The notes: generated from the sequence alone by a model not told the origin. Numbered from the stretch's first letter, positions 33,188-42,209 are shown. The stretch: DNA of 48,293 nucleotides from Nitrososphaerota archaeon (GCA_038817485.1 JAWAZL010000010.1:1-48293), one strand, 5' to 3'. Made by a program: numbers and translations.

Positions 33188-35090
33188 AAAAATTGATTAT
33201 AAAGAAATAGGCTTAAAAGTAGGATTAGAAATACATAGACAATTGAATACAAAACATAAATTATTTTGTAATTGTCCAACTATTGATATTGAAGGAGAAG
33301 AAATAATTTTTATTAGAAAATTAAGACCAACTATTAGTGAATTAGGAGAAGTAGATCAAGCAGCTTTATTTGAAGCTGAAAGACATAGAACAATAGTATA
33401 TCATGCTAAAAAAGGAAATACATGTCTTGTTGAAATGGATGAAGAACCACCACATCCAATAAATCAAGAAGCAGTAGAAATAGGTTTAACTATTGCTTTA
33501 ATGCTTGGAATGAAAATTGTTGATGAAATACATGTAATGAGAAAAATTGTTATAGATGGATCAAATACTTGTGGCTTTCAAAGAACATGCATCTTAGCTA
33601 CTGGAGGAAAAATAATAATTGAAGGAAAAGAAATACCTATTAATACTTTATGCTTAGAAGAAGATGCTGCTACATTAATAAAGAGAGAAGATGATTTAGT
33701 ACATTATGATTTATCAAGATTGGGTATACCATTAGTAGAAATATCTACAGCTCCATTTATTAATTCTCCTGAAGAAGCTAAAAAAGTTGCTTTAGCTATA
33801 GGTAATATTTTAAAATCTACTTCTAAAGTAAAAAGAGGGATAGGTTCTATAAGACAAGATATAAATATTTCAATTAAAAATGGAGCATTAATTGAAATTA
33901 AAGGAGTTCAAGAACTTGATCTTATACCAAAAATAATAGAAAATGAAGTTAAAAGGCAAATTCTTTTATTATTTATTAAAGAAGAACTTAATAGAAGGAA
34001 TATTAAAAAGTCTGATTTAAAATTTGAAATATTCGATGTAACCAAAATTTTTGAAAATACAAAATGTAAATTAATTAAAGATTCTATTGAAAAAGGGAAT
34101 AAAGTATATGCTTTAAAATTGAATGGTTTTGGAGGATTACTTAATATAGAAGCTGGACCAAATATAAGATTTGGAGCTGAACTTAATAACATTGCTAAAG
34201 CATGGACTGGAATAAAAGGGATTTTTCATACCGATGAAATGCCTGCTTATGGAATTTCAGAAAATGAAATTAATTCTTTAAAAGAAATGCTTAATGCTTC
34301 AAATAATGATGCTATTGTTTTTATTGTAGAAAGAGAAGATAAAGCTAAGAAAGCACTTGAAAAAATTTATCAAAGAGCTTTAGAAGCAATCGAGAGGATT
34401 CCTGAAGAAACTAGAGCTGCACAATCAGATGGTACAACGATATATTCTAGACCAAGACCAGGTTCTGCAAGAATGTATCCAGAAACTGATATTCCACCTT
34501 TAAAAATTAGTGAAGAATTACTAGAGAAAATTAAATTGAATTTACCTGAACCTATTGAAATAAAAATTAAAAGAATTATGGAAAAATATAAATTAAGTAA
34601 GCAACTTGTAGATTCACTTATTGATATGGATAAAATTGAAATTTTTGAAGAATTAACTCAATATTCTAACGTAGCTCCAAGTTTTATAGCTTCAATTTTA
34701 ACTGAAGCGATTATTAATTTAAGAAGAGAAGGATATGATATTTCAAATATTAAAGATGAGCATTTTAAAGAAATAATTAAAATGATTAATGAAAAGAAAA
34801 TAGCTAAAGAATCTGGTATAGAAATTCTTAAATATATATGCAAAAATCCAAAATCAAAAATTGAAGAAGCAATAAAAGAACTTTCTTTAGAATATTTAAG
34901 TATTGATGAAGTAAAATCTATTGTTGAAAAAATCGTAAAAGATAATTTATTAGAAATAGAAAAAGATCCTTTAAAAGCTGAAAAAAAGCTTATGGGTATA
35001 TTAATGAAATCTCTTAGAGGAAAAATAGATGGAAAAATTCTTAATGAAATTTTAAAAGAAAAAATTAATGAAATGATAAAAAAAGCATAA
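33180..35090 (+). CDS. gatE: Glu-tRNA(Gln) amidotransferase subunit E
   Basis: Kinase/transamidase subunit of GatDE, 636 aa from the ATG at 33180. I prefer this start to the in-frame GTG at 33144 because the family begins IDYKEIGLKVGLEIHRQL and a GAGGACC ribosome site lies just upstream. GLEIHRQLNTKHKLFCNCP and LVEMDEEPPHPINQEA are GatB/GatE catalytic-cradle motifs. SIRQDINISIKNGALIEIKG follows, then an AspRS-like inserted domain (about residues 270-390) and the C-terminal YqeY-like tail that contacts tRNA. Translation is coupled to gatD. Confidence 0.96.
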   Translation: MLEKIDYKEIGLKVGLEIHRQLNTKHKLFCNCPTIDIEGEEIIFIRKLRPTISELGEVDQAALFEAERHRTIVYHAKKGNTCLVEMDEEPPHPINQEAVEIGLTIALMLGMKIVDEIHVMRKIVIDGSNTCGFQRTCILATGGKIIIEGKEIPINTLCLEEDAATLIKREDDLVHYDLSRLGIPLVEISTAPFINSPEEAKKVALAIGNILKSTSKVKRGIGSIRQDINISIKNGALIEIKGVQELDLIPKIIENEVKRQILLLFIKEELNRRNIKKSDLKFEIFDVTKIFENTKCKLIKDSIEKGNKVYALKLNGFGGLLNIEAGPNIRFGAELNNIAKAWTGIKGIFHTDEMPAYGISENEINSLKEMLNASNNDAIVFIVEREDKAKKALEKIYQRALEAIERIPEETRAAQSDGTTIYSRPRPGSARMYPETDIPPLKISEELLEKIKLNLPEPIEIKIKRIMEKYKLSKQLVDSLIDMDKIEIFEELTQYSNVAPSFIASILTEAIINLRREGYDISNIKDEHFKEIIKMINEKKIAKESGIEILKYICKNPKSKIEEAIKELSLEYLSIDEVKSIVEKIVKDNLLEIEKDPLKAEKKLMGILMKSLRGKIDGKILNEILKEKINEMIKKA

Positions 35091-35111
35091 TTAAATAAAC
35101 TTTATTGAAAA

Positions 35112-35120
35112 TTTATAAGC
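35112..35120 (+). promoter_or_regulatory. TATA box TTTATAAGC upstream of the winged-helix gene cluster
   Basis: TTTATAAGC lies 27 bases before the ATG at 35147 and is identical to the box upstream of nurA at 39541. The spacing predicts a leaderless transcript and argues against an upstream TTG start. Confidence 0.6.
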
Positions 35121-35146
35121 TTTTTAATATTAATTTTATTTCGAAA

Positions 35147-35548
35147 ATGTCGCACTCAATTTATCTTATTAAGGCGAAAAAAGGAGATATGGAAATAGAA
35201 GCTCAAGCTCCATCATCATCAGAAGCTTTAGAATTATTAAATAAAGCTATAGAAGTACTTGAAAAATTACCTATTGAAAAGCATGAAGTAATAAGTAATA
35301 AAAAAATTGAAGAAAAACCATCTATTGATGCATTCGAAAAAACTTCTACTGGAAGAATAAAATATTTAATTGCAACTGGCTTTTTTAATACTGAACGTTC
35401 TCTTTCAGATACTTATGAAGAACTTGCTAGATTAGGCTATCCTTATGATGTAAAATCTATCGACAAATCTCTTAGACAATTAACACGTAAAGGTTTACTT
35501 AGAAGGCTTGGAACTAGAAGAAATTATAGATATATTGCAGTAAAATAA
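35147..35548 (+). CDS. Small winged-helix protein, paralogue 1 of 4
   Basis: Protein of 133 aa from the ATG at 35147. An upstream TTG at 35105 would place the TATA box inside the gene. An N-terminal strand pair (SIYLIKAKKGDMEIEAQAPS) and one helix are followed by a Lys/Glu linker. The C-terminal winged helix has ERSLSDTYEELARLGYPYD and GLLRRLGTRRNYRYI. This C-terminal domain closely resembles that of the 39017-39508 protein (ERSLS, EE-AR-GY, GLL-RRG, RNYRYI). The N-terminal part is like that of all four members near the AOR. A sequence-specific or chromatin-associated DNA binder is likely; the target is unknown. Confidence 0.75.
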   Translation: MSHSIYLIKAKKGDMEIEAQAPSSSEALELLNKAIEVLEKLPIEKHEVISNKKIEEKPSIDAFEKTSTGRIKYLIATGFFNTERSLSDTYEELARLGYPYDVKSIDKSLRQLTRKGLLRRLGTRRNYRYIAVK

Positions 35549-35557
35549 GGTGAAAAA

Positions 35558-36052
35558 ATGGAAAAAGAAAAAACTGAATTAAAAGTGATAATAGAGCATA
35601 ATAATACACGTATAGAATTTAAAGGAGATTTTCATGATGTTTGGAATAGTATTAATAAATATTTTTCAACAATTTTTCCATCTTTTGAAGCAATTAAAAA
35701 AATAGTTAGAAAAATAGATGTAAATGAATTATCTGAAATGATATCAGATGAAGTTAAAATAATAAATGGTAAAATAATAGTTCATGGAGAAAATGATGCA
35801 AAAAGAAAAATAGTATTAGCTTTAGCAGGTGCTTATATTGGAGCAACAATGGGTTTAATTCAAAATGATTTTCTTACTCCTCAACAAATTTCTGAAGCTA
35901 CTGGAATAGATAGTAAAATTGTAAGAGCTAGATTAAGTGAAATGGTTAAATCTAATCTTGTATTTAAAATTGATGAAGGAAAATATAAATATTCTCCAAT
36001 TGGAGAAAAATTAATTAAAATGAAGAAAGTTAAAGGAGTTGTAAAAGAATAG
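35558..36052 (+). CDS. Small winged-helix protein, paralogue 2 of 4
   Basis: Protein of 164 aa, 9 bases after paralogue 1, with a GGTGAAAA-type ribosome site. Residues 1-50 (ELKVIIEHNNTRIEFKGDF, then VWNSINKYFSTIFPSFEAI) form a strand-strand-helix module shared with paralogue 3. Residues 85-160 are a winged helix (FLTPQQISEATGIDSKIVRA, LSEMVKSNLVFKIDEGKYKY). The hydrophobic helix LALAGAYIGATMGLIQ belongs to the HTH N-cap rather than to a membrane segment. It is co-transcribed with paralogues 1 and 3. I know the domain pattern from other Thermoproteota and Nitrososphaerota but not its function. Confidence 0.75.
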   Translation: MEKEKTELKVIIEHNNTRIEFKGDFHDVWNSINKYFSTIFPSFEAIKKIVRKIDVNELSEMISDEVKIINGKIIVHGENDAKRKIVLALAGAYIGATMGLIQNDFLTPQQISEATGIDSKIVRARLSEMVKSNLVFKIDEGKYKYSPIGEKLIKMKKVKGVVKE

Positions 36053-36053
36053 A

Positions 36054-36551
36054 ATGTCTGAAAAGAATGAAACCCTTAAAATTAATATTTCTTATAAAGA
36101 TTTATCTGCTACATTTGAAGGTAATCCAGAACAAGTTTATAAATCGATTATAGCTTTTTTAGAAAAAGTTATTCCAGCATATTCTTTAGCATCAAAAATA
36201 AGTTATTCAATTAATATTCAAGAAATTCTTGAAAAAGCTAGTAAAATATTAGCTTATAATCAAAATGAAGGAATTTTCTTTTTAAACCCAATTAATAATT
36301 ATTCTTTAATCGATGGAATAATGCTTTTTTTATTAAAGCTATATATAGAGCATTCTATTGGTTTAAGAGATTCTCCTGAAGCATCTTTATTAGAAATAAG
36401 CAATTTTCTTAATAAATCTCAAAAATCTATTTCTGGAAAGCTTAGTAATCTTATTAAAAATGGTTATGTTAGAAGATTATCAAGAGGTAGCTATGTTTTA
36501 ACAATGACTGGTTTAAAACATTTAATTGAAAATATTATTCCTAAAATTTAA
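36054..36551 (+). CDS. Small winged-helix protein, paralogue 3 of 4
   Basis: Protein of 165 aa, 1 base after paralogue 2. The N-terminal module (LKINISYKDLSATFEGNPEQ, VYKSIIAFLEKVIPAYSLA) aligns residue by residue with that of paralogue 2: strand, acidic turn F-(E/K)-G, then an aromatic helix ending in P. The winged helix LLEISNFLNKSQKSISGKLS with GYVRRLSRGSYVLTMTG lies near the C-terminus. The middle part is more diverged. It is probably a heteromeric partner or a duplicated regulator of the neighbouring ferredoxin/AOR pair. Confidence 0.75.
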   Translation: MSEKNETLKINISYKDLSATFEGNPEQVYKSIIAFLEKVIPAYSLASKISYSINIQEILEKASKILAYNQNEGIFFLNPINNYSLIDGIMLFLLKLYIEHSIGLRDSPEASLLEISNFLNKSQKSISGKLSNLIKNGYVRRLSRGSYVLTMTGLKHLIENIIPKI

Positions 36552-36607
36552 ATTTCAATATAGAAAAATTAATATATTTTAATTTGCTTATTTTTTTACG
36601 ATATAAA

Positions 36608-37135
36608 ATGAAGCAAATATGGATTGCAAGAGATTATTCTAAATGTAGTGGATGTAGAAGATGTGAAATTGTTTGCTCACTTAAGCATGAAGGAGAAATA
36701 TGGCCTGAAGCATCTAGAATAAGAATTTTTATGCTTATTCCAGGGCTTGAAGTACCACATCTTTGTGTTCAATGTCCTGACTATCCTTGTGTAGAAGCAT
36801 GTCCTACAAAAGCTTTATCAATAAATAGAGAAACAACTGCTGTAGAAGTTGATAAAGAAAAATGTATTGCATGTGGAAAATGTATAGATGCATGTCCAGG
36901 AAAAATTCCACACATGCATCCAACTAAAAAGTATATACTTATATGCAATCTATGTAATGGAGATCCAGAATGTGTAAAAGTTTGCCAAGAAGGTAGATGG
37001 AATGCTTTATGGTTAGCTTCTAGACCTAGTCTCAGTCAACTTTCAATAAAACTTTATGCAAGAACTCCTCAAGAAATAACTAAAGATCTTGCTAGAAATA
37101 TTTATGGAGAAGAATTTGAAAAAGGGATGATATAA
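36608..37135 (+). CDS. Polyferredoxin-type electron-transfer subunit of the aldehyde oxidoreductase
   Basis: Iron-sulfur protein of 175 aa from the ATG at 36608. A longer TTG start at 36584 would cover the promoter. Sixteen cysteines are arranged as in DMSO reductase subunit B: CSGCRRCEIVC, CVQCPDYPCVEACP, CIACGKCIDACPG and CNLCNGDPECVKVC, consistent with four [4Fe-4S] clusters. It lies 1 base upstream of the AOR gene and so should carry electrons between the W/Mo enzyme and a soluble or membrane acceptor. There is no twin-arginine signal, so it is cytoplasmic. Confidence 0.92.
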   Translation: MKQIWIARDYSKCSGCRRCEIVCSLKHEGEIWPEASRIRIFMLIPGLEVPHLCVQCPDYPCVEACPTKALSINRETTAVEVDKEKCIACGKCIDACPGKIPHMHPTKKYILICNLCNGDPECVKVCQEGRWNALWLASRPSLSQLSIKLYARTPQEITKDLARNIYGEEFEKGMI

Positions 37136-37136
37136 A

Positions 37137-39020
37137 ATGTTATATGGATATAATGGAAAATTCATCGAAGTAGATTTATCAAATGAAAAAATTTCTATAG
37201 AAAAAATCGATGAACAAATTTTAAGAGAATATATAGGTGGAAGAGCTTTAGCATCTAAAATTTTATGGGATAGACTTGGAAATAAATGGGAGGAAGTAGA
37301 TCCTTTAGGCCCTGAAAATCTTTTATTATTCTTAACTGGGCCATTAACAGGATATTTTCCAGGAGCAAGAATATGTATTTCTGGAAAATCTCCTCAAAGT
37401 AATGGAATAGTTGGTTCTACTGTTGGTGGAAATTTTGCAATGGAACTTAGATGTGCTGGATATGATGGAATAATCGTAAGTGGAGAAGCAAAAAAGCCAG
37501 TTTATTTATTCATAAAAGATGATTTTATAGAAATAAAAGATGCAAATCATATTTGGGGTAAAAGAGGGATAGATACAATAAAAATTTTAATTAATGAAAC
37601 ATTAAAAGAATTATCGAATAAATGGCCTTGGAAAGGATTATGGAAAGATCCTGGAATACTTTACATTGGTCCAGCTGGAGAAAATAAATCTAGAATAGCT
37701 GCTGTAATGTCAAAATGGTCTCATGCTGCAGGATATGGTGGATATGGAGGAGTAATGGGTTCAAAAAAGCTTAAAGCAATAGTTGTTAAAGGATCGAATA
37801 GTCTTCCACCTGTAGCTAATAAAGAAAAAGTTTTAAGCTTGATAGCAGAAGTTTGTAGAGTTTCTATCCAAGAAAAAGATGATTGGAGAAGATGGGGTAC
37901 TGGCTTTGGAGGATATGGAGTTGGTGCAGATACTAGTTCTGAACCTATTAGAAATTGGCAAGAAGAATGGCATGATAATAAAAGCTTTGGAGTTGATAAA
38001 TTTGAAGAAAGAGTATGGATAAAAAGATATTGGGGAGATGATGGATGTCCAACTACTTGTCTTAAGCTTTCAGCAATAAAAGATGGAGAATTTAAAGGAG
38101 CTATAACAGATAATCCAGATTATGAATTACAAGCATATCTTGGTACAAATTTAGGAATATTTACTCCTGAAGGAAATGTTTATGTAGCTTCAGTAGTAGA
38201 TGATTTAGGTCTATGTGGCATACAAGGAGGAAATGTTCTTGGTTTTGCAGCTGAATTATATCAAAGAGGAATATTAACAAAAAAAGATTTAGGTATCGCA
38301 CTTGAATGGGGTAATCCAAAAGCATTTGCAAGATTAGCTGAAAAAATAGCATATAGAAAAGGTATAGGAAATATTTTAGCTGAAGGAACTTATAGAGCTG
38401 CTTTAAAATTATCTAAGAGGAAGAAAATTGATTTAATGAAATATGCTATACAAAGCAAAGGTATAGCAATTGGAGCACATGGAATAAGAAGCGGATTGGA
38501 TTATCCACCAATAATTGCTTATGCATGTTCTGTGCAAGGAGGAGATCATACATCTGTAGCTGGATTAATACGTGAAGAATTATGGAAATGTGAATTATCA
38601 ATGCTATTTGCAGATAGCGGCGTAGTATGCGCATTCAATGTTTTCAAATTAGATTGGCTATGGGATTTCTTAGAAGCTATAACTGGATGGAATATAACTA
38701 AAGAAGAATGGTATGAAAAAATTGCTGCTAGAGTATTAGCTATTCAACGTGCACTTTTATTACTTGGTGGACCAGATATTTATTGGGATCCTAGAATTCA
38801 TGATGAAAATCCTGAAAGGTTTTATGAACCTCTTCCTTCTGGTCCAAAGAAAGGAAAGGCTGCAGATAAAGAAGATTTTCTTAAAACAAAAAGCGAATAT
38901 TATAAAACTTTAGGATGGGATGAATATGGCATTCCTACTTCAGAAACATTAAATAAACTTGGCTTAAAAGATTTAGATAATGTTCTTCAAAAAATAAGAA
39001 ATAAAGTGTATTCTAGTTAA
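37137..39020 (+). CDS. Aldehyde:ferredoxin oxidoreductase-family tungsten/molybdenum enzyme with an Asp in the cluster motif
   Basis: Bis-pterin W (or Mo) oxidoreductase of 627 aa, normal for the AOR family, oxidising an aldehyde or other substrate. The N-terminal pterin domain shows LREYIGGRALASKILWD, GPLTGYFPGARICISGKSPQ and GGNFAMELRCAGYDGIIVSG. AOR normally holds its [4Fe-4S] cluster with C-x2-C-x3-C plus a distant Cys. Here the motif is Asp301-Asp-Gly-Cys304-Pro-Thr-Thr-Cys308, so Asp replaces the first Cys. Cys498 in DSGVVCAFNVF is the fourth ligand. Pyrococcus WOR4 has, as I recall, the same kind of Cys-to-Asp change. It is paired with the ferredoxin subunit upstream. The substrate is unknown. 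Confidence 0.92.
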   Translation: MLYGYNGKFIEVDLSNEKISIEKIDEQILREYIGGRALASKILWDRLGNKWEEVDPLGPENLLLFLTGPLTGYFPGARICISGKSPQSNGIVGSTVGGNFAMELRCAGYDGIIVSGEAKKPVYLFIKDDFIEIKDANHIWGKRGIDTIKILINETLKELSNKWPWKGLWKDPGILYIGPAGENKSRIAAVMSKWSHAAGYGGYGGVMGSKKLKAIVVKGSNSLPPVANKEKVLSLIAEVCRVSIQEKDDWRRWGTGFGGYGVGADTSSEPIRNWQEEWHDNKSFGVDKFEERVWIKRYWGDDGCPTTCLKLSAIKDGEFKGAITDNPDYELQAYLGTNLGIFTPEGNVYVASVVDDLGLCGIQGGNVLGFAAELYQRGILTKKDLGIALEWGNPKAFARLAEKIAYRKGIGNILAEGTYRAALKLSKRKKIDLMKYAIQSKGIAIGAHGIRSGLDYPPIIAYACSVQGGDHTSVAGLIREELWKCELSMLFADSGVVCAFNVFKLDWLWDFLEAITGWNITKEEWYEKIAARVLAIQRALLLLGGPDIYWDPRIHDENPERFYEPLPSGPKKGKAADKEDFLKTKSEYYKTLGWDEYGIPTSETLNKLGLKDLDNVLQKIRNKVYSS

Positions 39021-39508
39021 ACTATAGAATTCTTTATATTATTTAGCTTAATTTCCTCTATTTTTTTACTGGAAATTGTATTTTCTTCTTTTTTAGGAAT
39101 CGAAATTTTAGAAATATATCTATAATTTCTTGGTTTTCCTCTTCTTTCTAATAGTCCTTGTCTTACTAAATCAAGTAATACATGAGATACTGCTGTTGAA
39201 TTATAATTATATCCTCTTCTAGCTATTTCTTCAACTACATTTGATAAGCTTCTTTCTTCAGAAAACCATCCTTCTTTATAAATTGTTTCTATTAAATCTC
39301 TACAAGTTAAATTATTTGGTTTCCTTTTTTGAATTATTTCACTTTTTATTTCTTGCTCTTTTTCTATTATAATTTTTTCTTCTAAATTGCTTTTAAAAGC
39401 TGAAATAACATTTTTAATAGTTTTTTCAAGATCTTTTTGAGGGCATTCAAGCTCTACTTCTATAGAGCCTATTTTCAATTTTACCTTTATAGGTACTTCA
39501 TTATTCAT
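39017..39508 (-). CDS. Small winged-helix protein, paralogue 4 of 4
   Basis: Protein of 163 aa. The N-terminal strands and helix (IKVKLKIGSIEVELECPQKD, LEKTIKNVISAFKS) resemble the other three paralogues. A Lys/Glu linker leads to a winged helix with ERSLSNVVEEIARRGYNYN and GLLERRGKPRNYRYI, nearly the same as paralogue 1. It ends in a polar tail of about 25 residues. It overlaps the last 4 bases of the AOR gene on the opposite strand and is divergent from nurA, with the shared 74-base region holding a TTGATCAA palindrome. Autoregulation or regulation of nurA-herA is possible. Confidence 0.78.
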   Translation of the reverse strand: MNNEVPIKVKLKIGSIEVELECPQKDLEKTIKNVISAFKSNLEEKIIIEKEQEIKSEIIQKRKPNNLTCRDLIETIYKEGWFSEERSLSNVVEEIARRGYNYNSTAVSHVLLDLVRQGLLERRGKPRNYRYISKISIPKKEENTISSKKIEEIKLNNIKNSIV

Positions 39509-39521
39509 ATTTACTCACTAA

Positions 39522-39549
39522 TTGATCAAATTGAGCAACATTTATAAGC
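39522..39549. promoter_or_regulatory. Palindrome and TATA box between paralogue 4 and nurA
   Basis: TTGATCAA (39522-39529) is a perfect 8-base palindrome next to a related TTGAGCAA. TTTATAAGC (39541-39549) is a good TATA box about 34 bases before the nurA GTG. The palindrome lies just upstream of the box and immediately upstream of the divergent winged-helix gene, a suitable place for an operator. Confidence 0.45.
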
Positions 39550-39582
39550 ACGTAAATACTATTATTTAATGGTTGAAAAGCG

Positions 39583-40644
39583 GTGCAAAATAAACAAGAA
39601 AATTTAACTTCAAACAATGTCCCTCTGCACCTAGATATAGGTAGTAGTACTTATTTAAAAGCTTTTTCTAACATAGGATTAATGTCTTTAAATAGAATAA
39701 ACAATAATGAATACTTTTTTCCTGTGCTAGATAAAAATAATAATGATGATGATCAAAATGAAGATATCTTGATAGTAGATTTTAAGCAAGGAAAACCTAT
39801 TTCTTTTTCAATAAAACCTATTGAAATTAAAAAACCTATAATTGCTATAGATACTTCATCTATTAAAATAGCAGAAAATAGTGAAGGTTTTATAATTGCT
39901 ATAAGAGGTGCAATTATACAAAGATTTTTAAATAAATTTTCAGCTTATTTAATAGGACCTTTTCCATTTTATGTTTGTGAAGAAAATTCTTATTTAATCT
40001 ATAATAGGCTTAGAAATATATTTTTTGGATTAAAAGAGAATGTTAATCCGCCATTACTTGAGCATATTTCTAAAAGAATAGGAAATTTATTTGATCGTTG
40101 GCTTCAAATTTATGTTGCTGAAAAATTTTCAGATTCTATTCTTCTTTTTGATGGTTCTCTTACAGCCGGAACAATAGATAGTCCAATTTCTATTATGAAG
40201 AATATAATTGAAATTGCTCAAAAAAATAATAATATAATTATGGCTTTTTCAAAAATGACTAGATTAAGAATTCATGGTATAAGAATAACAGAAATTCAAA
40301 GTAAAGAACCATATCCATATGTAATTAATATTGATAATTGTTTAAAACAAATGAAGTATAAATGTTTTGGAAATATTTATGTTGCACGTTTATCTCCTTT
40401 TCCATTTTCTTATAGATTGGATATTGCACCATTTTCAAAAGATAAACATATAGAAGCTTTAGGAATATTATTAAATAATGATGCTATAATTTATGGGTAT
40501 CCTGAAACTCTATTATTAGCTCATGTATTATCAACTTTTAATAAAATAGATGTTATTGGATTTCAAAGATTGCTTGCAAGTGAATTTAATTTTCCAATAT
40601 ATGAAAATGAAGATATTAGAGAAACTTTATTTCAACCATTTTAA
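39583..40644 (+). CDS. nurA: NurA-domain 5'-3' nuclease
   Basis: Nuclease partner of the HerA translocase in archaeal DNA end resection; 353 aa from a GTG start (nearby ATGs are out of frame). The RNase-H-like core shows IIAIDTSSIKIAE (catalytic Asp near residue 89), ILLFDGSLTAGTID (Asp near 189) and the C-terminal VARLSPFPFSYRLDI with the last acid. It lies 15 bases upstream of the HerA-like gene. The usual mre11-rad50 pair is not adjacent in this window. It has its own TATA box and shares its upstream region with winged-helix paralogue 4. Confidence 0.88.
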   Translation: MQNKQENLTSNNVPLHLDIGSSTYLKAFSNIGLMSLNRINNNEYFFPVLDKNNNDDDQNEDILIVDFKQGKPISFSIKPIEIKKPIIAIDTSSIKIAENSEGFIIAIRGAIIQRFLNKFSAYLIGPFPFYVCEENSYLIYNRLRNIFFGLKENVNPPLLEHISKRIGNLFDRWLQIYVAEKFSDSILLFDGSLTAGTIDSPISIMKNIIEIAQKNNNIIMAFSKMTRLRIHGIRITEIQSKEPYPYVINIDNCLKQMKYKCFGNIYVARLSPFPFSYRLDIAPFSKDKHIEALGILLNNDAIIYGYPETLLLAHVLSTFNKIDVIGFQRLLASEFNFPIYENEDIRETLFQPF

Positions 40645-40659
40645 AAAAGGTGTTTAAAA

Positions 40660-42135
40660 ATGAAAATATTAAAAAAAGAAAAAAATTCAATACAAATAAT
40701 ATGTTTTCCAGAAGATGTTGAAGTACAAAAAGGAGATTATTTAATTGCTGAAGAAGGAAATGGAAAATATGCATTATTACAAGTAATAGATGTAAATTAT
40801 GTTCAAACACCTGGAATACTTGAAGATTTGCTTAGAACAATGTCTCTTGAAAAAATAGATACAAATTTTATAGATCCTTTTGATACAAATTCCTTTATGC
40901 TTTTAATAAAAGATGCTAGAATTGTTTCAACAAAAATACGTGCAATTGCTGAAGGAGAAAATCTTATTTTTGGAAGTTCTTGGTTACCATCTAGATTTAA
41001 ATCTTTTATAAGGAAAGCAGATATTAATACTCTTTATAAATTAATTAAAGTAGATGGTTTTAGAAAAATAAATATTGGGAAAGTTTCTGGACAAGATTTT
41101 TACATAAATGCTGAAGCATTTGATGGAAGATTAACAATCATAACTGGAAAGAAAGAAACCGGAAAATCTCATATAGCAAAAATAATAGTTTCCTCACTTG
41201 TTGAATATGGAGCTAAATGTATAGTGTTTGATATTAATGGAGAATATGTAAATTTAAATAAAAATAAGTTAGGAGAACCAAGTAAATTAGCTAATAAAAT
41301 TAGAATCTTAATTCCTGGAGAAAACTTTAAAGTAACAATAAAAGATGCTGGATTAAAAGTATTGCTTGATGTTCTTGAGTATGTATATAATACTCCTGGA
41401 ACAAGTTGTAGAGAATTTGCAAGGATTTGGCATACAATTGAGCATAAAAAAATTTCTTTAACAATTGATGAATTAATAGAATTTATACAAAGAGCACCTA
41501 TTCATGAATCTGTTAGAGATGCATTAATTTCTAGAATGCTTGCATTAAAATCTTCTCGCTTTTTTACGAATAATGAAAATGAAGCTACATCTTTAATGGA
41601 TGAAATAAATTCTATTGATAATGGAACATTGATTATAATTGATATGAAAAGTCTTATTCCTATAACTAGAAAAATAGTTGTTGAATATATATTAAGTAAG
41701 CTTAGTAATCTTCTTAAAGATGATAAAATTCCACCTATTTTCTTATTAGCTGAAGAAGCACATTTGTATATTAGGAATACTTATTGGGATGATTTAGTAA
41801 CTAGAATGAGACATTTTGGTTTATTTCCCATTTTTGTTACAAATCAACCAGATTCTATACCAGAAACAATTTATAGACAAGCAGATAATATATTTTTATT
41901 TAATTTCACGAATGAAAATGATTTAGATTTTATTTCTAAAGCTTCTAGAATAGATTCTGAAAGTATAAAATCTATTGTAAGCCAACTTCCTCCAAAACAT
42001 TGTTTTATACTTGGTTATGTTGTAGGAGATTTGCCAATTGTAGTTAAAGTTAAAGATATGGATATTCAAACTATGGGTATGACTAAGAAATTCTTTAAAG
42101 AAAAGAAATCGATTCTAATTCAAAAAATGCTTTAA
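40660..42135 (+). CDS. herA: HerA-family hexameric DNA translocase/helicase
   Basis: FtsK/HerA-like ATPase, 491 aa, that works with NurA to resect DNA ends. An N-terminal HAS-like beta-barrel (about residues 10-60, DYLIAEEGNGKYALLQVID) precedes the Walker A ITGKKETGKSHIAKIIV (near residues 158-174). The Walker B is PPIFLLAEEAHLYI (near 356-369), followed by the sensor segment GLFPIFVTNQPDSIPETIYRQ, which resembles the HerA arginine-finger region. It is co-transcribed with nurA. The Walker A loop is less Gly/Ser-rich than the classical GSTGSGKS. Confidence 0.9.
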   Translation: MKILKKEKNSIQIICFPEDVEVQKGDYLIAEEGNGKYALLQVIDVNYVQTPGILEDLLRTMSLEKIDTNFIDPFDTNSFMLLIKDARIVSTKIRAIAEGENLIFGSSWLPSRFKSFIRKADINTLYKLIKVDGFRKINIGKVSGQDFYINAEAFDGRLTIITGKKETGKSHIAKIIVSSLVEYGAKCIVFDINGEYVNLNKNKLGEPSKLANKIRILIPGENFKVTIKDAGLKVLLDVLEYVYNTPGTSCREFARIWHTIEHKKISLTIDELIEFIQRAPIHESVRDALISRMLALKSSRFFTNNENEATSLMDEINSIDNGTLIIIDMKSLIPITRKIVVEYILSKLSNLLKDDKIPPIFLLAEEAHLYIRNTYWDDLVTRMRHFGLFPIFVTNQPDSIPETIYRQADNIFLFNFTNENDLDFISKASRIDSESIKSIVSQLPPKHCFILGYVVGDLPIVVKVKDMDIQTMGMTKKFFKEKKSILIQKML

Positions 42136-42209
42136 ATAAATATTCTATTATGCTTCTTCATAATAAAAAAATTTATAATCTTTTCTTTTTATAAAAAATA
42201 TGATAATAC

